From Leptospira fluminis (lineage in GTDB: Bacteria > Spirochaetota > Leptospiria > Leptospirales > Leptospiraceae): a stretch of DNA of 64,000 nt. Under the pieces are notes generated by a model. The model saw only the letters and a list, made by a program, of their open reading frames with translations. It did not search any database and was not told where the DNA came from. Positions 8,650-18,589 of the stretch are shown piece after piece (the stretch's first letter is position 1; every line of letters starts with the position of its first letter). Made by a program: the position numbers and the translations under genes. The stretch covers positions 124,001 through 188,000 of the forward strand of contig NZ_RQEV01000007.1 in NCBI RefSeq assembly GCF_004771275.1, written 5' to 3'.

Positions 8650-10443
8650 GTGGATCGTTTCCGCTGTATGCGGGAATGCCTTTCCAAATTTTACCGTTTT
8701 CTAATCTCTGGTCCGGTCTTTCTTGCCGTTTTTTTGATTTTCGTCGGACAAACGTTCCCCAAATCTTTGGAGACGACTCCTGCAAAAAAGTTGCAGTTGG
8801 ATTCCGGCTCGCCGGAAGAGATCCGACTTTTCGACGAAATTTCTTTCATGAGGGATTCCCTAGGCTCGCTTTCCTCGAACGAAGTGATCGGAGGAGAACT
8901 GGATTCCTCTTTTCGTAGGAACGCGGATAAAATCTCCAACTTCGGTTACGACTCCAATCCTTACTGGTTCAAATTCCGAGCGGAAGTGGAAGAACCGATA
9001 TCCGAAGAAAGATACCTAAGAATAGAATACCCCCATTTGGATAAGATAGACCTATATTGGAAGGATTCTTTGGGTAGAGAGGGTGAATACCATACCGGAA
9101 ATCTTACTCCTTTCAAGGAAAGACCCGTCAAAGACAGATACTTCGTATTTCCTATCCCTTTGGAAGACAAGGCGGAGGTGGAGGTCTATTTTAGGGTGGA
9201 ATCCGAAGGGTCGTTGACCATTCCAATTTCCTTAATTACCCGGAGCAAATGGGAAGAGTCCTTCAGAATATCCCTTGTGCTGAACGGTATATTCTTCGGC
9301 GCTTTGGGAGTCATGGTCTTCTATAATTTTTTCCTTTTCTTAGGGATTCGGGAAAAAGCGTACTTATACTATACGATCGTCGTATTCTCTTTCGTGTTAT
9401 TTACTTTGATCAGTTCCGGTTACGGCTTCTGGTTACTTTTTTCGGATTTCCCGAAATGGGGAAACTACGCATTCGCCGCTATCACGCCTATGGCGATGTT
9501 TTTTTTGATCCTTTTTTCCCAAGAATACCTACAAACCCGGAACTCCCATCCTAGGCTGCATCTCTTGTCGAAATTGCTGGCAGGGGTATGGGTTCTTACT
9601 CTCTGCGCCTCCCCTTTTTTTCCGCTTCATAAACTTCTTCCGATCATCGCGGTTCTTTCCATCCTAGGAATCCTTTTGCTCCTCTTCGTTTCCGTTTTAA
9701 GGGCGCTGAAAAACGACAGAAGGGCCAAAATCTTCCTTGCGGCATGGATACTAGGTCTTACGGGAATTATCATGTTTTCCTTAAATAGATTGGGACTCTG
9801 GGAATCCGAGCCGATCGCAAGCGGGGCTTTGAAATTAGGTCTTTTGAGTAACGTAGTCTTGCTTTCTCTAGGTTTGGTCGATAGGATCAACACGTTCAGA
9901 AAGGAAAAAGAGGAATACAAAGAGAAAGCGGATCAGCTTTTGGAGCTCTCCTTGTTGGATCCGTTGACGGGGGTGGCGAATAGAAGGTTTTTCGACCAAG
10001 AGTTGGACCGCGAATGGAACCGATCTCTCCGTACGGAAAGACCTCTGTCAATGCTTATGATAGATGTGGATTATTTCAAATCCTACAATGATACGTACGG
10101 ACATCTGAAAGGAGATGAAATCCTGGAAAGAGTGGCTCTCGCATTGAAGGATTGTTTGAATCGTTCTTCGGACATGATCTCCAGATACGGCGGTGAGGAA
10201 TTCGGCGTAATTCTTCCGGACACTCCTGTGGAAGGAGCCATAGTAGTCGCTTTGGATATGCTACAAACGGTAGAAGATATGCAGATCGTTCATGAAAAAA
10301 GTCCTTTTTCCAGAGTGACCGTGTCCATCGGAGTCTCCAGCAATTTAGACAGGGAAATCCATTCTCCCCAGGAACTTCTCGGCGCTGCGGATAAGAATCT
10401 GTATGATGCGAAGTCTTTCGGTAGAAATCATATCCGACATTAA
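8650..10443 (+). CDS. 7TMR-DISM diguanylate cyclase (GGDEF)
   Basis: This 597-residue protein has a signal/anchor segment at the start, an extracellular 7TMR-DISM sugar-binding-like domain (about 50-190), seven hydrophobic segments (about 205-420), a short coiled coil, and a GGDEF domain (about 430-597). The active site is GGEEF and an RSSD inhibitory I-site lies five residues before it, so an active, product-inhibited cyclic-di-GMP synthase is expected. There is no EAL domain. The GTG at 8650 is assumed; an ATG at 8668 is also possible. It follows the deacetylase after 38 bp and may share its transcript. Confidence 0.9.
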   Translation: MDRFRCMRECLSKFYRFLISGPVFLAVFLIFVGQTFPKSLETTPAKKLQLDSGSPEEIRLFDEISFMRDSLGSLSSNEVIGGELDSSFRRNADKISNFGYDSNPYWFKFRAEVEEPISEERYLRIEYPHLDKIDLYWKDSLGREGEYHTGNLTPFKERPVKDRYFVFPIPLEDKAEVEVYFRVESEGSLTIPISLITRSKWEESFRISLVLNGIFFGALGVMVFYNFFLFLGIREKAYLYYTIVVFSFVLFTLISSGYGFWLLFSDFPKWGNYAFAAITPMAMFFLILFSQEYLQTRNSHPRLHLLSKLLAGVWVLTLCASPFFPLHKLLPIIAVLSILGILLLLFVSVLRALKNDRRAKIFLAAWILGLTGIIMFSLNRLGLWESEPIASGALKLGLLSNVVLLSLGLVDRINTFRKEKEEYKEKADQLLELSLLDPLTGVANRRFFDQELDREWNRSLRTERPLSMLMIDVDYFKSYNDTYGHLKGDEILERVALALKDCLNRSSDMISRYGGEEFGVILPDTPVEGAIVVALDMLQTVEDMQIVHEKSPFSRVTVSIGVSSNLDREIHSPQELLGAADKNLYDAKSFGRNHIRH

Positions 10444-10527
10444 AATCGATTTTTGTAATCCGATCTAAACTTACAGTCGGACTAAAAAAGCCAAAAAAGT
10501 ACTAAAAGGGCCAAATTTTCCTGGACC

Positions 10528-10555
10528 CGGTTTTTAACCGAGGTTACAATCGGTT
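10528..10555. promoter_or_regulatory. Inverted repeats just before the acyl-CoA ligase
   Basis: GGTT-TTT-AACC and AACCGA-8 bp-TCGGTT overlap here and end 6 bp before the ligase ATG. Such nested repeats could be an operator for a fatty-acid regulator or a translation-controlling hairpin. Only the repeats are seen. Confidence 0.3.
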
Positions 10556-10561
10556 CCCGCT

Positions 10562-12496
10562 ATGGAAACATCGAGGCTTCCTTTTCTCAACTCCTCCACT
10601 TTGTATCACATGACTAAGGTTTCCGCCGAGACTTTTAAGGATCACCCGGCTCAATTTTACAAACCGGACGGAAAATCCTACAGAGCCGTGTCTTATTCCG
10701 AACTATACGAAATCATAATCAGGATCGGTCTCGGTTTGACTTCTATCGGAGTCGATCGCGGAGAGAACGTAGCCTTGATCGCCGATTCCGGATACAGATG
10801 GCTTTGGGCCAGTATGGGAATCACGAACATAGGAAGCGTGGATGTCCCGAGAGGAACGGACTCCACTCTCGAGGATTTAGTTTATATTCTAAACCATTCC
10901 GAAGCGAGAGTTGCGTTCGTCGAAAACGGAATCACTCTTCGTAAGATCGCTTCGAATTCCTCGGCGTTTCCGAAATTGAAGGTTCTGATCGTGTTCGAAC
11001 CTTCCGCCAATCTAGGACAAAACGATTCCTTCAAAGTTCTTCATTTAGAGGACCTAATCTCCTTGGGTGATCGTTGGATCCGGGAAAAAGGCGAGATGGA
11101 ATTCCACAAACGAGGAGAGTCCATCCGAGAGGACGATCTTGCCACGATCGTATACACATCCGGCACCACCGGGAGGCCGAAAGGCGTCATGCTTTCCCAC
11201 AAAAACATAATGTTTAACGTGGACACTTCCCTTTCTCTTTACGACCTCCATTTCAGTCCGGAGGATAGAACCATGGCTTACCTTCCCCCGTGGCATATCG
11301 CGGAAAGATTGATAGAAACTGCCTGTGTGCGTGTCGGCGCTTCGGAAGCCTTCACTTCCATTTCGAGTCTAAGTCAGGATCTGCAGGAAATCCGTCCGAC
11401 CTTTCTCTTATCCGTACCTCGCGTCTGGGAAAGTTTTTATAATAAGATCCAGGATAAACTGAGGGAAGCCTCGCCTCTTAAAAGATTGCTTTTTCCTATT
11501 TTTCAGAAAGTCGCTTCTTCCTTTCATAAGTACAAAAGCAGATTTATTGGTCTGGAATATTCTCTGCATAGGATTTCCTTTCCGATGGAATTTCTCCGTA
11601 GATCCGCGGCCTTGGCGGCGATGGCAATTCTGTATTTGCCGAATTTGATGGCTCAATTCGTTTTTTCTAAAATTCGAAACGGTCTCGGGGGAAATCTGAA
11701 ATATGCGCTTTCCGGCGCCGGTGCCCTGCCCGAATACATAGATCGATTTTTCAATTCCATAGGGATTCCTTTATTGGAAGGTTACGGGATGACGGAGTTA
11801 GGAGGTATCTCCACCCGTAGGAGATTGGACGCGATCACGGTAGGAACCTTAGGTAAGTGTCTTCCCGGAGTCGAGATCAAACTTCTCGACGAAAAAGGAG
11901 AAGAAATTCACGACCCGGGAATCAAAGGAATCGCATGGCACCGCGGACCTCACGTGATGATGGGATATTATAAGGATCCTGATAAAACGGCAGAAGTGCT
12001 CGTGGACGGGTGGCTGAATTCCGGGGATCTCCTTTTTTGGACCGCGCAAGGAGACCTAAAATACGCAGGCAGAGCAAAGGATACGATCGTGCTTTCCGGA
12101 GGGGAAAATCTCGAACCCGAGCCTATCGAATTCGCGCTGACAAAGAGCGAACTGATCCTACAAGCTATGGTGGTCGGGCACGACAAGAAGTCCGTCGGAG
12201 CTCTCCTAGTTCCGGACTGGGAAGTCTTGGACAAACAACTTCAGGAATGGAAGTCCAGACTACTCCAAGAAATCCAGGATCCGAATTCGGATCCGGACGT
12301 CCGCGAGTTGTTCAGGAAAGAAATTCGAGATCTGGTTTCTTCCAAAAACGGTTTCAAAAATTTCGAAAAGGTGTCCAATTTCTATCTTCTACCCAAGAAG
12401 TTCGAGCCGGGAGACGAATTGACTTTGACCATGAAGGTTCGCCGGAATGTGGTCGCCGAAAAATACAAAAACGCAATAGAGAAATTGTACAAATAA
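10562..12496 (+). CDS. fadD: Long-chain fatty acid-CoA ligase (AMP-forming)
   Basis: This 644-residue ANL-superfamily enzyme has the P-loop TIVYTSGTTGRPKGVMLSHK near residue 200, GYGMTELGG near residue 405, the NSGDLLFW hinge and a C-terminal KDTIVLSGGENLEPEPIE lid segment. It belongs to the long (over 600 residue) eukaryote/actinobacterial-like acyl-CoA synthetases with an insertion around 290-370 bearing hydrophobic helices. It activates fatty acids with ATP and CoA for beta-oxidation, the main energy route in Leptospira. It is transcribed alone, with operator-like repeats upstream. The symbol is used in a functional sense. Confidence 0.88.
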   Translation: METSRLPFLNSSTLYHMTKVSAETFKDHPAQFYKPDGKSYRAVSYSELYEIIIRIGLGLTSIGVDRGENVALIADSGYRWLWASMGITNIGSVDVPRGTDSTLEDLVYILNHSEARVAFVENGITLRKIASNSSAFPKLKVLIVFEPSANLGQNDSFKVLHLEDLISLGDRWIREKGEMEFHKRGESIREDDLATIVYTSGTTGRPKGVMLSHKNIMFNVDTSLSLYDLHFSPEDRTMAYLPPWHIAERLIETACVRVGASEAFTSISSLSQDLQEIRPTFLLSVPRVWESFYNKIQDKLREASPLKRLLFPIFQKVASSFHKYKSRFIGLEYSLHRISFPMEFLRRSAALAAMAILYLPNLMAQFVFSKIRNGLGGNLKYALSGAGALPEYIDRFFNSIGIPLLEGYGMTELGGISTRRRLDAITVGTLGKCLPGVEIKLLDEKGEEIHDPGIKGIAWHRGPHVMMGYYKDPDKTAEVLVDGWLNSGDLLFWTAQGDLKYAGRAKDTIVLSGGENLEPEPIEFALTKSELILQAMVVGHDKKSVGALLVPDWEVLDKQLQEWKSRLLQEIQDPNSDPDVRELFRKEIRDLVSSKNGFKNFEKVSNFYLLPKKFEPGDELTLTMKVRRNVVAEKYKNAIEKLYK

Positions 12497-12563
12497 GGAT
12501 TTATTTTTAGCCAATGTAACCGTTGAAACGAATTTCTCGAAATGTTGAAAAGGAGCTTTATAC

Positions 12564-12956
12564 ATGTTATCCCTGTCGGAACAGCTTAAGCATCGGATCT
12601 CAACCGTATTGTCGATACTATCTTCGATTATCTTTCTACAGACCCTTTTTTTCAAGTTCACCGGAGCGGACGAGTCCGTAGAAATTTTCTCTACCATGGG
12701 AATGGAACCTTGGGGAAGGATCTGGACGGGAACATTCGAATTTCTCATAGCCGTTTTACTCCTGATCCCACCCCTAAGATTCATCGGAGCGATCGGAGGA
12801 TTCTTCCTGATGGTAGGCGCGGTCTTTTCCCACCTTCTTTTTATAGGCATCGTCGTCCACAACGACGGAGGCTTGCTCTTCGGGTTGGCCTTGTTTACCC
12901 TTGCCTCCTGCACGATCATTCTGAGTATAGAATGGGACAGTCGTCCCGCTCCCTAA
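12564..12956 (+). CDS. DoxX-like four-helix membrane protein
   Basis: This 130-residue protein has four hydrophobic segments (about 15-35, 58-77, 80-100, 105-122) and the DoxX-type pattern FFKFTGADESVEIF, then WGRIWTGTFEFLIAVLLL. AAAAGGAGC precedes the ATG. DoxX-like proteins have no firmly known reaction; some act in sulfur or redox processes at the membrane. It lies 67 bp after the acyl-CoA ligase, possibly on the same transcript. Confidence 0.7.
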   Translation: MLSLSEQLKHRISTVLSILSSIIFLQTLFFKFTGADESVEIFSTMGMEPWGRIWTGTFEFLIAVLLLIPPLRFIGAIGGFFLMVGAVFSHLLFIGIVVHNDGGLLFGLALFTLASCTIILSIEWDSRPAP

Positions 12957-13090
12957 ACTTCGGATCGGAATCTCTCTTAGATCGAAATTTCGAGCTTGGG
13001 AGATTCCCTCTTTCTGGGAAGGTCTGCGGATCGTAACGTATTTTTATCCCAAATTCGATCGAAACTTCCCCTTACAAACGGCCGATTCCG

Positions 13091-13120
13091 TTGACATTTC
13101 CAATCCGTCGGATCTTATGG
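13091..13120 (+). promoter_or_regulatory. Candidate sigma-70 promoter before the phosphoesterase
   Basis: TTGACA at 13091-13096 is followed after 18 bp by TTATGG at 13115-13120. This would start transcription about 12 bp before the phosphoesterase ATG. It is a match by eye only. Confidence 0.35.
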
Positions 13121-13139
13121 AATAAGGCCGCTTCATCTG

Positions 13140-13937
13140 ATGAAATTCCCACGAGGAAAAATATACGACGGATTCTTCGTTTCCGACGTTCATTATCTGC
13201 TGAACAAAAAGATCAAATCGCATAAGCATAAAGAGCTTTTCCAGCTACTCGATCATTTGGACCGGAAGGAGATCAAGTTTCATAATCTCTATCTGGTCGG
13301 AGACATCATCGAAAGTTGGTTTTTCAGCGCGGACAGAAGGTTGACCAGAATAAAGGGAAAGAAAAGATTCAACAAATTATTCGATCGTTTGGACCGCCTT
13401 TCCAGCGGTAAGGGAAGGAAATACTACATCGTAGGAAACCATGATACGACTTCCTATTTGATGAGATTGTCTCCCAGAGTGGAAAGCTATCTGCGGGCAA
13501 GGGACTGGATCATCTGTGAAAAAGCGGAGGACGATGTCTTGATCGCGTTGCACGGCCACCAGGGACAATACAACAAATTTACCTGGATCGGGTCCATATT
13601 CATATTAAGAATCTTACACGTCTTCGCTTCCTTGTTTCCGGGAATCTTCCGATTCTCCGAGAATTTTTATCACAAACACTTGAATAGACAAGACCCGACG
13701 ACCGCCGAAGAAACTCTCGCCTATTACCAGAAGCTGGCAAAATTCGCACACCAAGGCAAAAAAGTGCTGATTTCGGGACACACGCACGACTTTCTCTGTC
13801 TGCCGAAAATGAACATCATTAATACCGGAGATTGGGTGAAAAGCAACACGTTCGTAATCCAGGATCTGCGCAAATTCATCGGGATCAGAATGACCGCTAG
13901 AAAAGAATTCAAAAAGGAATTTCGATTAAAAGTCTGA
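13140..13937 (+). CDS. LpxH-like metallophosphoesterase
   Basis: This 265-residue calcineurin-like phosphoesterase shows the full metal set in order: DVHY (near residue 16), GDIIE, GNHD, HGH and GHTH. This layout and length fit the UDP-2,3-diacylglucosamine diphosphatase family (LpxH-like) of lipid A synthesis, including the helical insert between GNHD and HGH (residues 105-185). Whether it is the main LpxH cannot be decided here, because LpxI/LpxG alternatives exist. It stands alone. Confidence 0.75.
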   Translation: MKFPRGKIYDGFFVSDVHYLLNKKIKSHKHKELFQLLDHLDRKEIKFHNLYLVGDIIESWFFSADRRLTRIKGKKRFNKLFDRLDRLSSGKGRKYYIVGNHDTTSYLMRLSPRVESYLRARDWIICEKAEDDVLIALHGHQGQYNKFTWIGSIFILRILHVFASLFPGIFRFSENFYHKHLNRQDPTTAEETLAYYQKLAKFAHQGKKVLISGHTHDFLCLPKMNIINTGDWVKSNTFVIQDLRKFIGIRMTARKEFKKEFRLKV

Positions 13938-14049
13938 TCGAAAGTCGCCCGGCAAATTCGAATTTTTCGTAGGACCGTTTGAAGCAGAAATTCCCGTTCG
14001 TGGATGAAAGGAAATTGCAAAATCTTTCCTTGTATGTATACTTTCGCCC

Positions 14050-15624
14050 ATGTCGGAAGAACAACTCTTCGCAACTCTTAGGATTATAGACAATCACCCT
14101 TGGTTATTCTGGTTCGGCGTCAGCGCTATTTTTCTGATCTCGGTTTTCATCCACGATCTGCTTCAAAGAAAACACACGATAAAACACAACTTTCCCATCG
14201 TGGGCCATATCCGTTATCTGTTCGAGATGATCGGTCCCGAGTTGAGACAGTATTGGGTCGCCAACGATAAGGAGGAGATGCCTTTTAATCGCGCCGAACG
14301 ATCCTGGGTTTACGCGACCTCGAAGAAGCAGAACAATAATTTCGGTTTCGGAACCACCGAATTGTTATACGACGCGGGCTATCCGATCATAAAGCATTCC
14401 GCGTTTCCTTTTCCGGAAGGTCAGGCCAAATTTCTAAACGGAGATCCTTCCATGATCCCGTCCTTGAAAGTCATGGGGGAATCCCACGGTAGAAAAAAAC
14501 CCTATCGTCCTTCTTCCATAATCAACATATCCGCCATGTCGTACGGATCTTTGGGGGAAAGAGCGGTATCCGCACTCAATCGAGGAGCAAAACTCGCTCG
14601 TTGTTATCAGAATACGGGAGAAGGGGGTCTTTCTCCGTATCACGCCTTCGGAGCGGACGTGGTGTGGCAATTGGGAACGGGATATTTCGGCGCTAGAGAT
14701 GAAAAAGGGAAGTTTTCCATGGACAAGTTCCTGGAACGTCTTTCGGAAAATCCGTACGTTAGAGCCATAGAGATCAAATTGTCCCAGGGCGCAAAACCGG
14801 GGAAAGGAGGAATCTTACCCGGCGCCAAAGTCACAGCCGAGATCGCTAAAATCCGAGGAATTCGAGTGGGACAGGATTGCATTTCGCCTAACGCACATTC
14901 CGAATTTACGGACGTAAAAGGTCTTGTGGATTTTATAGAAAGGATAGCGGCAGAAACCGGCCTTCCCGTGGGCATCAAGAGCGCGGTAGGAGAGTCCAAA
15001 TTTTGGGAGGAGTTGGCGGAAAGAATGAAATCCGGCGGAAAAGGCCCCGACTTCATTACCATAGATGGCGGAGAAGGCGGCACGGGAGCCGCGCCCTTAA
15101 CGTTTACCGACCATGTATCTTTACCTTTTAAAGTGGGATTCGCCAGGGTGTATCGCATTTTTCAGAATGCGGGGATCGCGGACGGAATCGTTTGGATCGG
15201 GAGCGGAAAATTAGGTTTTCCTGATAGAGCCATCGTGGCTTTCGCGATGGGGTGCGACTTGATCAATGTAGCCAGGGAATCCATGATGTCCATAGGTTGC
15301 ATCCAAGCCCAGAAATGCCATACGGGTCATTGCCCTGCCGGAGTCGCAACTCAAAGTAAATGGTTGCAAGCAGGGCTAGACGTGAATCTCAAGGCCGAGC
15401 GAGCCGCAAGTTATATTAAAGGATTCCGGAAGGAATTACTTGCGGTCGCACACGCCTGCGGATACGAGCACCCTCTTCAATTTACCGGTACGGACATAGA
15501 AATAGGTGCCGGACTGAACCGTTTCCGAACGCTTTCCGAAGTATTGGAATACGAACGCGAACCGGTCCGTTTTACTACGATGATGGATTACACCAGTTTT
15601 ATTCCGGAAAAATCATCTGCCTGA
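14050..15624 (+). CDS. Membrane-anchored glutamate-synthase-like FMN/Fe-S protein
   Basis: This 524-residue protein has an N-terminal membrane segment (residues about 17-38) and a GltB-type FMN barrel. Visible landmarks are INISAMSYGSLG, FITIDGGEGGTGAAP and the cysteine cluster CIQAQKCHTGHC, which matches the [3Fe-4S] site of glutamate synthase large subunits. The glutaminase domain is absent, as in archaeal-type or GltB2-like proteins. Its substrate is unknown; it is often annotated as FMN-binding glutamate synthase family. It overlaps the convergent GDPD gene by 12 bp at the 3' end. Confidence 0.85.
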   Translation: MSEEQLFATLRIIDNHPWLFWFGVSAIFLISVFIHDLLQRKHTIKHNFPIVGHIRYLFEMIGPELRQYWVANDKEEMPFNRAERSWVYATSKKQNNNFGFGTTELLYDAGYPIIKHSAFPFPEGQAKFLNGDPSMIPSLKVMGESHGRKKPYRPSSIINISAMSYGSLGERAVSALNRGAKLARCYQNTGEGGLSPYHAFGADVVWQLGTGYFGARDEKGKFSMDKFLERLSENPYVRAIEIKLSQGAKPGKGGILPGAKVTAEIAKIRGIRVGQDCISPNAHSEFTDVKGLVDFIERIAAETGLPVGIKSAVGESKFWEELAERMKSGGKGPDFITIDGGEGGTGAAPLTFTDHVSLPFKVGFARVYRIFQNAGIADGIVWIGSGKLGFPDRAIVAFAMGCDLINVARESMMSIGCIQAQKCHTGHCPAGVATQSKWLQAGLDVNLKAERAASYIKGFRKELLAVAHACGYEHPLQFTGTDIEIGAGLNRFRTLSEVLEYEREPVRFTTMMDYTSFIPEKSSA

Positions 15625-16512
15625 TTCTTTCAGGATTTGGGAAAGAAGGTCCGGACGATCGGTAATGATTCCGTCGACCCCGTCCTTGAGGAGTCTCCTC
15701 ATATCGGAGGGGTCGTTGACCGTCCAGGGATAGATTTTATATCCTAGGGAATGGTATTTTTTCACGTATTCCTCGTCCACCATCAGCTGTTCCGGAGCCA
15801 ATATATCCGGAACAGCTTTGTCGTTCAGTAAGAGATTTCTCAATGCCACTTTCTTGTAATAGGGCATCTGGGAATCCTTGAACGTAGCGTAAATTTGTCC
15901 TCTCAGGATTTCCGGTTTCTTTTCCTTAATCCGTTCCAACACGAAGGGATTAAAAGAGGAGACGAAGACGTATTTCGGAAATTTCTTTTTCGTGAGAAGG
16001 TCTATAACGGCGTCCGCCACCTGTTTCGCGGGATCGCCCGAATCTTCGGATTTGATCTCGATGTCTATCACCGATTTTCCGCCGAATTCGTTTAACACTT
16101 CCTCCAGAGTCGGAACCTCTTCCCCCTTGTATTCGGGAGCGAAATGACTTCCCGCATCCAGCCGTTTGATGTCCGTTAAAGACGTGTCCTTAACCTTCCC
16201 TTTTCCGTTCGTCACACGATCCAGATTATAATCGTGTATAACGACCAATTCTCCGGTCTTACAAAGCATGGTGTCCAACTCGAAGCCGTGTCCGTATTTC
16301 ATCGCTAAGCGAAATCCGGAAAGGGTGTTTTCCGGAGCCAAGGCTCTGGCACCTCTGTGTCCTAGAATCAGTACGGACTGCGGAAACTCTTTCCGCACGA
16401 GATCCGTGCGCGGAGAATGAGGAACACAATTTGTTCCGAAAAGTAGAAATACGAAAAAGACGCCGAGAAAAAGGGAATTTCGGCCGCGCATCCGGAATCT
16501 AGTCGAGGACAT
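15613..16512 (-). CDS. Glycerophosphodiester phosphodiesterase, probable lipoprotein
   Basis: GDPD TIM-barrel protein of 299 residues. The catalytic pair appears as GHRGARALAPENT and ELD, then VIHDYNLDR with the general His. The N-terminus has a signal segment (SLFLGVFFVFLLFGTNC) ending in a loose spirochaetal lipobox, so it is probably anchored in the outer or inner membrane facing the periplasm. It hydrolyses glycerophosphodiesters to glycerol-3-phosphate and an alcohol. The ATG at 16512 has AAGGAG eight bases upstream, which favours it over 16548 and 16491. Confidence 0.85.
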   Translation of the reverse strand: MSSTRFRMRGRNSLFLGVFFVFLLFGTNCVPHSPRTDLVRKEFPQSVLILGHRGARALAPENTLSGFRLAMKYGHGFELDTMLCKTGELVVIHDYNLDRVTNGKGKVKDTSLTDIKRLDAGSHFAPEYKGEEVPTLEEVLNEFGGKSVIDIEIKSEDSGDPAKQVADAVIDLLTKKKFPKYVFVSSFNPFVLERIKEKKPEILRGQIYATFKDSQMPYYKKVALRNLLLNDKAVPDILAPEQLMVDEEYVKKYHSLGYKIYPWTVNDPSDMRRLLKDGVDGIITDRPDLLSQILKESGR

Positions 16513-16650
16513 GTGGATCGCTCCTTCCGCGGAAAGCGGTGTTATCAAAACGACAAGGACCTTTCTAACTCCGTTCGGCTTTCGGAAAAGAAGTTTTCAG
16601 GAGAATCGCTTGCCTTTTTTTCATTTCGTAACAAACTTTGCGCCATCATA

Positions 16651-17373
16651 ATGATGACAATTCTGGCCGGCCACATTCGAGAAGTCTTAATCGTATTACG
16701 CTCGCCTAGTTCCGCGTTCCGAGACGCGGGTACGGATCCGAATTTTCTAGTCTCTTTCCGAAGGGTTTTTTTCTTTTTCCTAATCGGTTCTTTCTTTAGC
16801 GGGCTTTTCTCTTTGCAATCTGCGGCCGTTTTTCTGGCCTTCGGAGGCTCCGTTCTGGATTTTCTTTTGAGAGTTCTTTTCCCCTCCGTTTTTTGGGAAG
16901 CGACGTACTCCGCACTCTATTCCGGATGCTTTTTACTGATCGGAGGAATTCTTCTCTATTGGATTCCGAAATATTCCCGGGGACTGACAGATGCACGAAA
17001 AAGCGTCACTTTCTTGTCCAGATTGGCTTTTCTTGTCCCGCTCTGTTCCTTACTCTATCTTGTGCTTCCGGCCGGATGGTTCCGTTTCACCGTTTTGATC
17101 CTTTTTTTCCTCTATTCCAGCTATCTACTTCTGAACGTCCTTTATTACGGATTGAAATGCGAACGTAGGAATTCGCTTATCAGCAGCCTGGCCGTCGGTT
17201 CGGTTTCCCTTTTGTTCTTTTTCTGGATGAATGGAGGAGTCTCCCAAGACCTGTTCCGACCTTCCTATCCCAAACCCATGACACCCGAAGAGGAAAAGGA
17301 AAAAATCCAGGAAGCGAAAGAAGTCATCGAAAGATTGGAAAAAGCGAGAAGGGAAAAAGGTCATTCGAACTAA
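16651..17373 (+). CDS. Yip1-like multi-pass membrane protein
   Basis: This 240-residue protein has five hydrophobic segments (about 30-52, 56-78, 88-108, 118-140, 175-195) and a charged C-terminal coiled tail rich in Glu/Lys. The N-terminal pattern REVLIVLRSPSSAF resembles Yip1-domain proteins, though the match is weak. The start at 16651 (ATGATG) is chosen because the longer frame from 16513 covers the GDPD promoter region and has poor composition. Its function is unknown. It is followed by a thioesterase gene after 35 bp. Confidence 0.65.
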   Translation: MMTILAGHIREVLIVLRSPSSAFRDAGTDPNFLVSFRRVFFFFLIGSFFSGLFSLQSAAVFLAFGGSVLDFLLRVLFPSVFWEATYSALYSGCFLLIGGILLYWIPKYSRGLTDARKSVTFLSRLAFLVPLCSLLYLVLPAGWFRFTVLILFFLYSSYLLLNVLYYGLKCERRNSLISSLAVGSVSLLFFFWMNGGVSQDLFRPSYPKPMTPEEEKEKIQEAKEVIERLEKARREKGHSN

Positions 17374-17408
17374 AAATAAAAATCCTCGAATTCAAAAAGG
17401 AGCCGAAT

Positions 17409-17837
17409 ATGGCGCGAGTCCAACTGCAACTGCCCGAAAAACTTTCCTGGTCCACCTCCCTTAGGATCAGAATCTACGATACGAACTTCGCCGCTCACCT
17501 GGCTCACGACAGAGTGGTTTCCCTATTGCACGAGGCAAGGGCCAGACTTTTTCGGGAAAAGGGAACGAACGAATTGGATGTGGAAGGATCCGGAATCATT
17601 CTTACGGACCTGGTAGTGGTTTATAAGGCAGAGGCGTTTTTCGGAGACGAGGTTCGCGTGGAAATCGGAGCGGACGATTTCAGTTCCAAAGGTTGCGACC
17701 TATACTATCGTATGGTTCATACCGACGGACCGATCTCGGGGAAAGTAATTTGCGAAGCCAAAACGGGACTAGTCTTTATGGACTACTCGACTCGAAAAGT
17801 CACGGAAGTCCCGCAAACCTTTAAAAGCTGGTTTTAA
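17409..17837 (+). CDS. Hotdog-fold acyl-CoA thioesterase (4HBT type)
   Basis: This 142-residue protein has the 4HBT layout: RIYDTNFAAHLAHDRVVSLLHEAR with the catalytic-region Asp and Glu, followed by beta strands with VVVYKAEAFFGDEV. AAAAAGGAGC precedes the ATG. These enzymes hydrolyse acyl-CoA thioesters; the acyl preference cannot be read. The Asn-Phe in the usual D-x-x-G-H-V position is slightly unusual. Confidence 0.82.
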   Translation: MARVQLQLPEKLSWSTSLRIRIYDTNFAAHLAHDRVVSLLHEARARLFREKGTNELDVEGSGIILTDLVVVYKAEAFFGDEVRVEIGADDFSSKGCDLYYRMVHTDGPISGKVICEAKTGLVFMDYSTRKVTEVPQTFKSWF

Positions 17838-18110
17838 GCCGATCTTACAAGGAGGAAACTTTTTCCTACCAAGCCTTCGTCTAATAGTCATAGGCTCGGA
17901 GTTCGGAAGTTCTCGGGAAACGAGTCAAAAAAGAGAAAAAGAAGGGCGAGAGGATTTTCAACCGGCAAAAAAACCCCTCCTCTAAGGGCTAAAAGGTACC
18001 CCGAACGGGAATAGGCCTGCGCTTCCCAAACATCGATTCACGGTTTTTTCTTTGCCTGGCAGGCCTTCTGGAAAGAATGGCAAGTACAGCCGGAAAGAGA
18101 GGGTTCTTCT

Positions 18111-18467
18111 ATGAAACGGACCGAGTTGGAGAGACGAGAAAGAGATCTCCGCAAAGCGCAAAAAAAAACAGAAACCCTGCAGAGACGTTCCAAAGGAAGC
18201 AGCATTGGAGACTTCATCGAACAGTTGTCCGGGTTGTTTCGCCACGACGCTACGGAGATTTTCAATACCAAGGATGATATTGCGATATTAGAGGTATTGG
18301 AAGATATGCAAGCTGTCATTCCTCAGAAAAAGTGGGACGACGTTTTGAGAAAAGCGATCAAGAAAACCGGAGTCGTGGAAAAAGAACGGGCCTACCAGGA
18401 ATTGCTGGAACTCCTCTCATTCGAAGAGGAAGAAGACGCAGAGTCTACGGAAGAAGTGGGGGTTTAA
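18111..18467 (+). CDS. Hypothetical charged helical protein
   Basis: This 118-residue protein is strongly charged (Lys/Arg/Glu) with a predicted coiled coil at the start (ELERRERDLRKAQKKTE), a middle helical part and an acidic tail. GAGAGGG lies upstream of the ATG. It looks like one of the small conserved Leptospira proteins without assigned function. The frame has normal codon use and a hairpin follows its stop. Confidence 0.6.
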   Translation: MKRTELERRERDLRKAQKKTETLQRRSKGSSIGDFIEQLSGLFRHDATEIFNTKDDIAILEVLEDMQAVIPQKKWDDVLRKAIKKTGVVEKERAYQELLELLSFEEEEDAESTEEVGV

Positions 18468-18477
18468 CCCTCATTTT

Positions 18478-18506
18478 GATCCGTCTTCTAACGCTGGGGA
18501 CGGATC
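18478..18506 (+). terminator. Hairpin after the charged helical protein
   Basis: GATCCGTC and GACGGATC form an 8-bp stem with a 13-nt loop starting 10 bp after the stop, followed by GGTTT. The T-run is weak, so termination is only probable. Confidence 0.45.
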
Positions 18507-18589
18507 GGTTTCATCTAAAAATTGAAATAGAAAGGACAAGATAGGGAAGCAGTTTTCGCCCCTTACCTTGTCCTAATTCGTTTTACCGG